From contig CALKAJ010000314.1 of NCBI GenBank assembly GCA_937983305.1, positions 1 to 8,140 on the forward strand: a stretch of DNA of 8,140 nucleotides, written 5' to 3'. Source of the DNA: an uncultured Ignavibacteriota bacterium (GTDB taxonomy: Bacteria > Bacteroidota > Ignavibacteria > Tepidaquicellales > Tepidaquicellaceae). Under the pieces are notes generated by a model. It was not told where the DNA came from. It worked only from the letters and a program-made list of their open reading frames with translations, and searched no databases. The position numbers and the translations under genes were made by a program. How positions within the stretch are numbered: the first letter of the stretch is position 1; the number at the start of each line of letters is the position of its first letter. Positions 1 through 7,022 of the stretch are shown in pieces.

Positions 1-46
1 ACCACCGAGATCTACACTCTTTCCCTACACGACGCTCTTCCGATCT
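1..46. other. Illumina P5/TruSeq adapter left on the contig end (artefact)
   Basis: These 46 bases match the 3' part of the standard Illumina P5 plus TruSeq read-1 adapter, from ACCACCGAGATC through the closing GCTCTTCCGATCT. The genuine insert begins at 47, directly after the final T of the ligation junction. This is library DNA that was assembled into the contig, not genomic sequence. It matters for annotation because the minus-strand gene next to it reads into the adapter and picks up a false C-terminus and stop codon. Confidence 0.98.
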
Positions 47-687
47 GTATCATCTACTGCTCCTGCATAGACTAAGGAGTCACTTTGAGAAAGGCGGTAT
101 ATATTAATCTCCTGAAGAGTTCTTTCCCAGTTTGCTCCCGAATTTGTTGAACGGTAAACTCCTCCATTCAAGCCTGTTGAATAATTATAAAACCCTGCAT
201 AAACGAAGGGTTCATTTGCAGAAACATATCTTACATCACCGCCGGGAGATGACGGCTCCCACAAGCCTCCATTGTTAGTGGTTTTCCAGACTCTGTCTGC
301 TCCGATAACGCAATAAACATTTCCATTGCTTGCAGACATAGACCAAACCGGAGGATTACCGTAAAAATGAGTATTTGACCAATTAAGTCCGCTGTTAGAT
401 GATTTCCAAAAACCATCGCTTGTGCTTGCATAGAAATAAGTACCGTTAAATGCAATAGATTTAATACCACCTGTATTACTTGCAATTTTTATCCACAGAT
501 TTCCGGAGTTGCTTGATTTATAAATCCCATTACTTGTACCGGCATACAGAACGTTACCGTTTACGCTTAATGCAGTAACATATTCGCCGGAAGTAATTCC
601 GTTATTGGATTGAATCCATTGCCCTATGCAATTTTCAACCTTAAATAAAATAATTAGGATAGATAACAAAAAGTATAATTTTTTCAT
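47..687 (-). CDS. Exported Asp-box (BNR/sortilin-like) beta-propeller protein, 3' end missing
   Basis: About 214 genuine residues are present. The N-terminus is a Sec signal peptide (KK, then a hydrophobic run at residues 5-15; cleavage plausible near IG|QW, residue 22). Four Asp-box-like motifs of form S/T-x-N-x-G-x-x-W follow at residues 58-65, 96-103, 136-143 and 180-187, spaced 38-44 residues apart, each preceded by a hydrophobic-aromatic-K/R group. This spacing is that of one propeller blade, as in sialidase, VPS10 and photosynthesis-factor folds. All four carry Asn in place of the usual Asp. The ATG at 687 is the only start giving a signal peptide; no Shine-Dalgarno sequence precedes it. 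The reading frame continues through the adapter as DRKSVV and a stop at 25-27, which is artefactual. The family often ends in a type IX secretion sorting domain in Bacteroidota, but that part is lost. The substrate is unknown; a cell-surface or secreted binding role is inferred. Confidence 0.85.
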
Positions 688-704
688 AATTAATAAATTA
701 AATT

Positions 705-735
705 TGAATGTATTGTATTTAAATATTTATTCAAA
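705..735 (-). promoter_or_regulatory. Candidate Bacteroidota-type promoter for the Asp-box gene
   Basis: On the minus strand, TTTG (complement of 732-735) is followed after 19 bases by TACATTCA (complement of 705-712). This resembles the Bacteroidota -33/-7 pattern TTTG-N19-TAnnTTTG: the first box and the spacing fit, but the second box lacks the final TTG. It would place transcription start a dozen or so bases before the ATG at 687. In DNA this AT-rich such matches arise by chance, so this is only a candidate. Confidence 0.35.
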
Positions 736-861
736 GTTTATTTCAATAAAATATTTTTTTTGTGTCCGTGAATCCATTAGTTTCAATTGCACAAAAAAAT
801 AGTGTTTTTAAAATAAGATTGCAAAATAATAATTTATCACATTTCGTTACATTCCGGAAAC

Positions 862-879
862 ATTCTTTAGAATCTTTAG
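862..879. repeat. Short palindrome and 9-base direct repeat in the divergent intergenic region
   Basis: ATTCTTTAGAAT at 862-873 is an inverted repeat with 5-base arms and a 2-base spacer. The same stretch is also two 9-base direct copies, ATTCTTTAG and AATCTTTAG, with one mismatch. A further 8-base palindrome, TTCCGGAA, lies just upstream at 852-859. Together they overlap the candidate -33 region of the VWA gene and could be an operator. They are short and the DNA is AT-rich, so chance is a serious alternative. Confidence 0.3.
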
Positions 880-896
880 TTTAATAATTAACTTTT
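866..896 (+). promoter_or_regulatory. Candidate promoter for the VWA gene
   Basis: TTTA at 866-869, 19 bases, then TAACTTTT at 889-896 fits TTTG-N19-TAnnTTTG with one mismatch in each box. An overlapping sigma70-like TATAAT is at 897-902 but has no convincing -35 at the usual distance. Either would give a leader of about 10-15 bases before the ATG at 919, which is very short. The evidence is pattern matching only. Confidence 0.35.
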
Positions 897-918
897 TATA
901 ATTAAAAACTTTAAGAAA

Positions 919-2346
919 ATGAAAAACTCACTTAAAAAGAACTCCTCGCAACTTTTCATTTCAATTATCGTTTTGAGCTCTATTATCTTTGCCGCTTTTT
1001 CGGTCAATAGCTCTCAAAAGGGTAATGAGGAAATGCCAAAAGTGAAAAAAGTTACACAAGCCAAACTCACCGATGACCCGATTACATTTTCATCGGAACT
1101 TAACAACAAGTATTATTTCGATAATAACAACGCTTATCTGAACCTTGATATTCAGAGCAGAGATATTTCAAACAAGGTTATTGAAAAAACACCATTGAAT
1201 ATTTCGGTTGTCATTGATAAGAGCGGCTCAATGGCTGATAAAAATAAACTGACTTTTGTCAAAAAAGCCGTAGAGCACATCATAGATGAACTTGGAAGTG
1301 ACGATTACATTTCAATTGTAACCTACGACGATGATGTAAAAGTAGTTTATGAATCAAGCAGAATTGAAGATAAATCTTCCTTGAGAAGAATTGTTTCTTC
1401 TATTACATCAGGCGGATATACCAACCTTAGCGGAGGAATGGTAAAAGGATTTAATCAGGTCGAAAGCACTTATAGAAGAGGTTATGTAAACAGAGTTTTA
1501 CTTCTTTCAGACGGACTTGCGAACCGAGGCATCACAGACCGTTCCGAAATCGCTGATATGGTCAGAGATAGAAGCAGAAGAGACGGCATTACGATTTCAA
1601 CTTTCGGTGTCGGCAACGATTTCAATGAAAACCTAATGGCAGATATTGCAGATTACGGAAAAGGGAATTATTATTATATAAAAAATTCACTCGATATCCC
1701 TCAGATTTTTGCAAGCGAGCTTAAAGGCGTAAGATATTTAACGGGCCACGACTCAAAAATCCGCATAAAATTTCCCGCAGAATATCTAACAGTTAACAAA
1801 GTGTTTGGATATCCTTACGAAGTATTCGGTGATGAAATAGCAATAGATTTAAAGGATATATTTGCAGGCCAAAATAAAACTGTTTTAATCAAGTTTGATA
1901 TAAAGAAAAAATTTACGGGCACGATTAATTTCAAATCGGACTTCGAATATTTGAATCCCGAGAACAACCTTGAGAAAGTCTCAAAGTCAGTTTCCAACTC
2001 TCTTGAACCTGCAAGTAATCAATCTGAATTTGATAAAGGATTTGCTCTTAATGTTCAGCAAAATGTTGTTGTATTCGAAGCCAACGATATAATGGAGCAG
2101 GCACTCAAAGAAGCGGATAAAGGAAACTACGACCAGGCTCGCAAAAAAGTTCAGGAAGGAAAAGACTATATCACTACTCAGAAAAGCACTGTACCGCAAT
2201 CACCGGAGATAGAAAGACAGGAAAAGAATATTGATAATTACAACGACGAGCTTAAAACAGCCGAGAAGAAATCCGACGAAGAGAAAAAGGAAATGCAGAA
2301 AGCAGGAAAATACGAGAATTACAACACGAGAAAGAATAACAACTAA
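919..2346 (+). CDS. Exported von Willebrand factor A (VWA) domain protein
   Basis: 475 residues. The N-terminus is a signal peptide or signal anchor (KK at 6-7, hydrophobic residues 12-28, possible cleavage AFS|VN); there is no lipobox cysteine. A beta-rich segment (about 52-92) leads into a VWA domain (about 93-270) with a complete metal-ion-dependent adhesion site: D100-x-S102-x-S104, T168 in GGYTNL and D198 in LLLSDG. The domain should therefore bind a divalent cation and a protein ligand. A second beta-rich segment follows (about 275-345). The C-terminus (382-475) is helical, very rich in Lys, Glu, Gln and Asn, and includes a TPR-like stretch (ALKEADKGNYDQARKKVQEG). The ATG at 919 is chosen because it gives the signal sequence; only a weak purine run precedes it. 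The gene is monocistronic, with a divergent neighbour upstream and a strong terminator downstream. VWA proteins of this layout are common in Bacteroidota as envelope proteins of unknown role; the partner cannot be read from the sequence. Confidence 0.9.
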   Translation: MKNSLKKNSSQLFISIIVLSSIIFAAFSVNSSQKGNEEMPKVKKVTQAKLTDDPITFSSELNNKYYFDNNNAYLNLDIQSRDISNKVIEKTPLNISVVIDKSGSMADKNKLTFVKKAVEHIIDELGSDDYISIVTYDDDVKVVYESSRIEDKSSLRRIVSSITSGGYTNLSGGMVKGFNQVESTYRRGYVNRVLLLSDGLANRGITDRSEIADMVRDRSRRDGITISTFGVGNDFNENLMADIADYGKGNYYYIKNSLDIPQIFASELKGVRYLTGHDSKIRIKFPAEYLTVNKVFGYPYEVFGDEIAIDLKDIFAGQNKTVLIKFDIKKKFTGTINFKSDFEYLNPENNLEKVSKSVSNSLEPASNQSEFDKGFALNVQQNVVVFEANDIMEQALKEADKGNYDQARKKVQEGKDYITTQKSTVPQSPEIERQEKNIDNYNDELKTAEKKSDEEKKEMQKAGKYENYNTRKNNN

Positions 2347-2373
2347 GCTTTACAGAAACATAGAAATACTCCG

Positions 2374-2399
2374 AAGCTCCCTTTCCGGGGAGCTTTTTT
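2374..2399 (+). terminator. Rho-independent terminator after the VWA gene
   Basis: AAGCTCCC (2374-2381) pairs perfectly with GGGAGCTT (2388-2395) around the 6-base loop TTTCCG. The stem runs directly into six T residues (2394-2399). The hairpin begins 28 bases after the VWA stop codon, so it ends that transcript and isolates the FIST-kinase operon from read-through. Confidence 0.92.
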
Positions 2400-2440
2400 A
2401 ATTTTGCTTAATTTTTCTATTTTCAAATTCAATTTATTAC

Positions 2441-2496
2441 TGTATATTGAATTGTGTTGTTCAAATAGTTTTATTAATTATTTATTAAAAAAATAT
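2441..2496 (+). promoter_or_regulatory. Likely promoter and leader region of the FIST-kinase operon
   Basis: The 97 bases between the terminator and the FIST start codon are very AT-rich and must hold the operon's promoter if the terminator works. TAGTTTTA at 2466-2473 resembles the Bacteroidota -7 box TAnnTTTG but has no good -33 partner at 19-21 bases. TTGAAT at 2447-2452 with TATTAA at 2472-2477 is a poor sigma70 match with a 19-base spacer. The exact boxes are uncertain. No Shine-Dalgarno sequence is visible; an A-rich run precedes the ATG. Confidence 0.3.
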
Positions 2497-3621
2497 ATGG
2501 ACAGAATTTCTACTAACTGGGGCTCCACATCCAACTCTGACGAAAAAATCGCAGTAGAGGAAATCTTTAATCAGATTTCAGATGACAAAGACGGGCAATA
2601 TATTATCTTTTGCTCGCCTGAATATAATATTGAATCTCTCGGAAAAGAATTATTCGATAAATTTGGTCCCGATATATTTTGCTGTACTACATCCGGTGAA
2701 ATTTCTAAATCCGGTTATTCTAAAGGCGGTATTGTTGGACTGAAAATTTCTTCTTCGGAAATTAAGTTTAAAAACTATTTTATTCAGGATATTACTAACA
2801 TTGACCTGAGAGCAACAAACGAAATTGCGGAAATTATTAAGAAAGAATTTAATATAAACGATTTCGATCCGGCAAAACACACCGGTATGATTCTTATAGA
2901 CGGACTTTCAATGCTCGAAGATAAAGTAATATCTCTTTTTTCTAAATCGCTTGACCCGATTGAGATTTCAGGCGGCTCAGCAGGTGACAATCTGCATTTC
3001 AAAGAAACTCACATTTATAACAGCGGAAAATTCTATAAAAATTCTGTTTCGTTTCTGTTTATCGAAAGTGATATACCTTTCCTTAATTTCAGAACCCAGC
3101 ACTTTGAACCGACAGAGAAAAAACTCGTTATAACCGAAGCAGACCCGGCTAAAAGAATAGTTTATGAAATCAACGGAGAAAAAGCTGCAATTGAATATGC
3201 AAATATTCTCGGCATTGATGTTAACTCTTTAAATCCTCAGGTCTTTGCAAGATATCCTGTTATGTTAAATATCGGGAACAGCTGGTACATCAGGTCTATT
3301 GCTAAAATGAATGATGATTACAGTCTTAGTTTCTTCTGTGCAATTGATAATGGATTGGTTCTAACTGTTGCTCAGGGAGATGATATCACAAAAAATCTTG
3401 ACAACACTTTCAACATCTTAAAGAAACAACTCGGTGAGATAAGTGTTATAATTGCTTTTGATTGCATATTAAGAAAACTTGAGGTTGAGCAAAATAAGCT
3501 TGTTGATAATATGAACGAAGTTTTCTCAAAAGTGAATGTTATTGGTTTTAGTACTTATGGAGAGCAATGCAACTCCGTTCACGTTAATCAAACTTTAACA
3601 GGATTAGCATTTGGGTCTTAA
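2497..3621 (+). CDS. FIST-domain sensor protein, possibly NosP-like
   Basis: 374 residues from the ATG at 2497, with no signal peptide or membrane segment, so cytoplasmic. It covers FIST_N and FIST_C nearly end to end. Features I recognise as typical of the family are CTTSGEI (63-69), DGLS (135-138), GGSAGD (159-164), FDCILR (321-326) and GFSTYGEQ (350-357). FIST domains are sensory modules that bind small ligands; the NosP subgroup binds haem and senses nitric oxide, acting on a kinase encoded next to it. Histidines available as possible haem ligands are H128, H167, H172, H202 and H362. I cannot say from sequence alone whether haem binds. The frame stays open upstream to a TTG at 2404, but those 31 codons begin next to the terminator T-run and encode an unrelated-looking hydrophobic string, so the ATG is preferred. 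The stop lies 3 bases before the hybrid kinase start, implying co-transcription and a direct functional partnership. Confidence 0.9.
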   Translation: MDRISTNWGSTSNSDEKIAVEEIFNQISDDKDGQYIIFCSPEYNIESLGKELFDKFGPDIFCCTTSGEISKSGYSKGGIVGLKISSSEIKFKNYFIQDITNIDLRATNEIAEIIKKEFNINDFDPAKHTGMILIDGLSMLEDKVISLFSKSLDPIEISGGSAGDNLHFKETHIYNSGKFYKNSVSFLFIESDIPFLNFRTQHFEPTEKKLVITEADPAKRIVYEINGEKAAIEYANILGIDVNSLNPQVFARYPVMLNIGNSWYIRSIAKMNDDYSLSFFCAIDNGLVLTVAQGDDITKNLDNTFNILKKQLGEISVIIAFDCILRKLEVEQNKLVDNMNEVFSKVNVIGFSTYGEQCNSVHVNQTLTGLAFGS

Positions 3622-3624
3622 TCA

Positions 3625-6600
3625 ATGAAAGGCGAGACTAAAAATATTGAAGAGCTAAAAAATAAAATAGCAGCACTTGAAAAAGAGCTGGGAAAATCGA
3701 AAAAGATTCAGAACGCACTGATGTTGAAAGTAGAAAAAAGCGTTCAGATGACCGGCAGCGATTTTTCAGTGTTTGAAGCGAATATTGTTTTAAACGAGCT
3801 AATAAGGAAAAAGACAGAAGAGCTATCAATAGCCAATGAAAATTTAAAACAAAAAATTGAAGAGCAGGAACATTCCGCACAACTTCTCAACGAAAGCAGG
3901 GAAAGTTACAGACTTCTTATTGATAATCTTGGAGAAGGAATCGGAGTAGTTGATACAAACGAATCTTTTATATTCGCAAGCCCTGCCGCCAATTCAATTT
4001 TTAAAATTAAAAAAGGAAGTACTTTAATAGGCAGGAATTTAAGCGAATTCACGGAAAAAAGTGATTATGATGAAATAGTTCAGAAAACAGACGAAAGAAA
4101 GAAAGGGAATAAAAGTTCTTATGAAATGCAAATCAAGAGGGATGACGGAACATACGGCTACATTCTCGTTACGGCAACTCCGCAATATAACAGGGAAGGA
4201 AAGTTTAAAGGTACATTTGGAGTTTTCAGGGATATTACGGAACGGAAAAACATAGAAAATGCACTCAAAGAAAATCAGGATTATATGAGGGTAATGCTTG
4301 AAAATGTTCACGCAGGAATTATGCTGGTTAATCCGGAAACACACACTATTGAAGATATAAATCCTTTAGCGGCAGAAATGGTAGGTCTTAGCAAAGGAGA
4401 AATTATCGGAACAGAATGTTATAAATTTGTATGCCCTGCTGATAGAGGACGATGCCCTATAACCGATTTAAATCAAAAAGTTGAAAGAGCAGAAAGAATT
4501 CTACTCAGGGCAGACGGCAAAAAACTGCAAATTTTAAAAACTGTAAGCCAGGTAAATCTCAAAGGAAAAACTTACCTTCTTGAAAGTTTTGTTGATATCA
4601 CAGAAAGAAAGAAAGCAGAAGAAGGACTCAAGGAAAGTAAAGAGAGAATACAGGCATTACTCGATGCATCTCCTGACTTAGTTTTCAGAATGAATGCCGA
4701 AGGAGTATTTCTCGATTATCACACTTCGAATCCCGAACAGCTTTTATTCTCACCTGATGTATTTCTGAATAAAAAAGTAACAGATGTTTTTCCGGAAAGT
4801 TTTTCTAAAAACTTTATTAAGTATATAAAGAAAGCCCTTGAAAACCACAAACTTCAAACATTTAACTATTCAATCCCGACCGGTGAAGGGCTGACTCACT
4901 TCGAAGCAAGAATTACTGAACTCGGGCACGAGCAGGTTATGGTAGTTATCAGAAATATGACTTTTGAAGTGCAGGCAAGAACCAAACTTGAATATCTTAA
5001 TAACTTACATTCTCTTATAAACGAAATATCGTCAGAATTAATAAAAGCGAATCTTGAAGATATTAATACAACCGTAAACAGTGCCTTAGCAAAATTCGGA
5101 AGTTTTTCCTCCGTTGACAGAGTGTATATATTCGAATTTGACAAAGAGAATGTTGTTATGAATAATACTTATGAGTGGTGCAACAAAGGTATAACTCCGC
5201 AGATAGAAAACCTTCAGGAAGTACCAAGCTCACTAATCTCAAGATGGCTCGAGATATTCAGCAGGAACGAAACAATTAATATCCCTCTTGTTTCTGAAAT
5301 TCCTGATGAGTTTAGGATTGAAAGGGAAATACTTGAAGCACAGGATATAATTTCGCTTGTTGCTCTCCCTTTGTTTTACAGCGGTGAACTGATTGGCTTT
5401 ATCGGATTCGACTCCGTTAGAGAAAAGAAAATATGGGATGAAAATTCCCTGGCATTTCTTAAGCTCACAGGCGAAATTATAGCAGGAACGATTTACAGAT
5501 TCAAATACGAGAAAGAACTTATTAAACAAAGAAAAATCGCCGATACTGCCAATATGGCTAAGAGTGAATTCATAGCAAATATGAGCCACGAAATCAGAAC
5601 TCCAATGAATGCGATTCTCGGTTTTTCCGAAATCCTTTATAACTCTTCAAATGATGACTTATCAAAAGGTTATTTAAAGACAATACTCAAAAGCGGTAAC
5701 ACTCTTCTTTCATTAATTAATGATATTCTCGACTTATCAAAAATTGAAGCCGGAAGACTGGAGCTACAGGTTGAAGCGTTCAGCCTTAAAGAAATTTTCA
5801 TTGATATACAGAGTATTTTCTCACAAAAGGTCTATGAAAAGGGAATTAGTTTTGAGATTGAATTCCCCGACAATTTCCCGAAATTCATAACACTTGATGA
5901 AATAAGACTCAGACAAATTTTACTAAATCTTGTCGGAAATGCCGTTAAATTCACTTCAAAAGGATATGTAAAATTATCAATGAATATTGATAAATTTGAT
6001 ACGGAAAAGAACAGGTATGATATTTCCATTTCGGTTAAAGATTCGGGAATCGGAATTCCCTATGATGAGCAGCAGCAAATATTTGATTCTTTCAGACAAT
6101 CAAGCTTAGTTAGTACAAAACATTTTGGCGGAACCGGATTGGGGCTTGCAATTTCTAAAAAACTGATTGAAATGATGAACGGTACAATCGCTGTTGAAAG
6201 CGAGCCGGGCAAAGGCAGCATCTTTAAAATATGCCTCAAAGGTATATCTCCTGCAGAGGGAGTAATACGAAGCAACGACGAATCAGACTGGAGCAGAAAA
6301 GAAATTACTTTCACAGGGAAGAGACTTCTCATTATTGATGATATTCAGCACAATATAGATATAATTAAAGCATATCTTGAAAATACCGAATTGATAATCG
6401 GCGAATTGAACAGCGGTGTGACTGCAGTTGAATTTGTGAAAGGATTTAAACCGGATTTAGTTCTTATGGATTTAAGAATGCCGGAGATTGACGGCTTTGA
6501 AACTGCAGGAAATATTAAGTCGGATCCTGACTGCAAGAATATTCCCATCATTGCATTCACTGCTTCTTCAATGAAAACAGACTTAAACAGAATCAAAGAA

Positions 6601-7020
6601 GTTTTCGACTCACATATATGGAAACCCGCACAAAGGAATAATGTTATAAATGAGATTGTAAAATTTATTCCTTATAAGGTTATATCAGAAAAAAATGAAC
6701 CGGATAAGAGCTTTAGTCTCAACGAAAATATTCAAATGAATAAAGAAGAAATTGCAGAATTTGTTAAAAAACTTGAACATATCTCAATCAGATTCGTTCC
6801 GAAAGCAGAGCTGCTGCTGGAAATTATGGATATGGAAGAAGCTGAAATATTCATAAATGAATTTACGGAGTTCTGTGAAGCAAATGAATTAGTCCACTTT
6901 AATAACTATATAGCCGAGCTGCATAAATATTTTGAAAACTTTGATATAAAAGGACTCGAGAAGCATTTAAACAAGCTCTCCGGGTTAATTAAAAATTTGA
7001 AAAATCATTATTCCGAATAA
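3625..7020 (+). CDS. Soluble hybrid histidine kinase, PAS-PAS-PAS-GAF-HisKA-HATPase-REC
   Basis: 1131 residues with no membrane segment. Order: coiled coil (1-92), PAS1 (about 93-208), PAS2 (about 213-331), PAS3 (about 338-455), GAF (about 462-632), HisKA with phosphoacceptor H655 in SHEIRTP, HATPase_c with N box N768-N772, G1 box D806SGIGIP and G2 box G835GTGLGL, then REC (about 900-1015) with D905/D906, phosphoacceptor D949, T979 and K1000. All catalytic residues are intact, so the protein should autophosphorylate and pass phosphate to its own REC. PAS2 has a cysteine cluster, C265-x4-C270-x6-C277. The last 110 residues or so form a helical tail found in many hybrid kinases and not a true Hpt. 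Residues 26-67 (NALMLKVEKS, GSDFSVFE, RKKTEEL) resemble, as I remember them, the N-termini of FIST-associated kinases such as NahK. The start is the ATG 3 bases after the FIST stop. The kinase probably takes its input from the FIST protein plus ligands of its own PAS/GAF domains. Confidence 0.95.
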   Translation: MKGETKNIEELKNKIAALEKELGKSKKIQNALMLKVEKSVQMTGSDFSVFEANIVLNELIRKKTEELSIANENLKQKIEEQEHSAQLLNESRESYRLLIDNLGEGIGVVDTNESFIFASPAANSIFKIKKGSTLIGRNLSEFTEKSDYDEIVQKTDERKKGNKSSYEMQIKRDDGTYGYILVTATPQYNREGKFKGTFGVFRDITERKNIENALKENQDYMRVMLENVHAGIMLVNPETHTIEDINPLAAEMVGLSKGEIIGTECYKFVCPADRGRCPITDLNQKVERAERILLRADGKKLQILKTVSQVNLKGKTYLLESFVDITERKKAEEGLKESKERIQALLDASPDLVFRMNAEGVFLDYHTSNPEQLLFSPDVFLNKKVTDVFPESFSKNFIKYIKKALENHKLQTFNYSIPTGEGLTHFEARITELGHEQVMVVIRNMTFEVQARTKLEYLNNLHSLINEISSELIKANLEDINTTVNSALAKFGSFSSVDRVYIFEFDKENVVMNNTYEWCNKGITPQIENLQEVPSSLISRWLEIFSRNETINIPLVSEIPDEFRIEREILEAQDIISLVALPLFYSGELIGFIGFDSVREKKIWDENSLAFLKLTGEIIAGTIYRFKYEKELIKQRKIADTANMAKSEFIANMSHEIRTPMNAILGFSEILYNSSNDDLSKGYLKTILKSGNTLLSLINDILDLSKIEAGRLELQVEAFSLKEIFIDIQSIFSQKVYEKGISFEIEFPDNFPKFITLDEIRLRQILLNLVGNAVKFTSKGYVKLSMNIDKFDTEKNRYDISISVKDSGIGIPYDEQQQIFDSFRQSSLVSTKHFGGTGLGLAISKKLIEMMNGTIAVESEPGKGSIFKICLKGISPAEGVIRSNDESDWSRKEITFTGKRLLIIDDIQHNIDIIKAYLENTELIIGELNSGVTAVEFVKGFKPDLVLMDLRMPEIDGFETAGNIKSDPDCKNIPIIAFTASSMKTDLNRIKEVFDSHIWKPAQRNNVINEIVKFIPYKVISEKNEPDKSFSLNENIQMNKEEIAEFVKKLEHISIRFVPKAELLLEIMDMEEAEIFINEFTEFCEANELVHFNNYIAELHKYFENFDIKGLEKHLNKLSGLIKNLKNHYSE

Positions 7021-7022
7021 AT

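Noticed and set aside
1815..2199. Minus-strand open frames inside the VWA gene
   Set aside because: They are shadows of a well-supported plus-strand gene, with low-complexity translations and no recognisable domain.
2347..2400. Riboswitch or small RNA between the VWA gene and the FIST operon
   Set aside because: The only structure seen is a single simple terminator hairpin, and the rest is short and AT-rich.
2404..2496. N-terminal extension of the FIST protein from a TTG at 2404, adding 31 residues
   Set aside because: It starts 5 bases after the terminator T-run and covers the region where the promoter should be. The added residues do not belong to a FIST domain, and the ATG at 2497 starts close to the domain.
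5239..5589. A 116-residue minus-strand open frame within the hybrid kinase
   Set aside because: It lies opposite the GAF domain and H-box, both clearly coding on the plus strand, and its translation has no recognisable fold.
6961..6987. Hpt-like motif around H1114 (KHLNKLSG) in the hybrid kinase tail
   Set aside because: The lysine three residues after the histidine fits, but the glycine that should follow is replaced by leucine. Only 17 residues remain after H1114, too few for the rest of an Hpt bundle.
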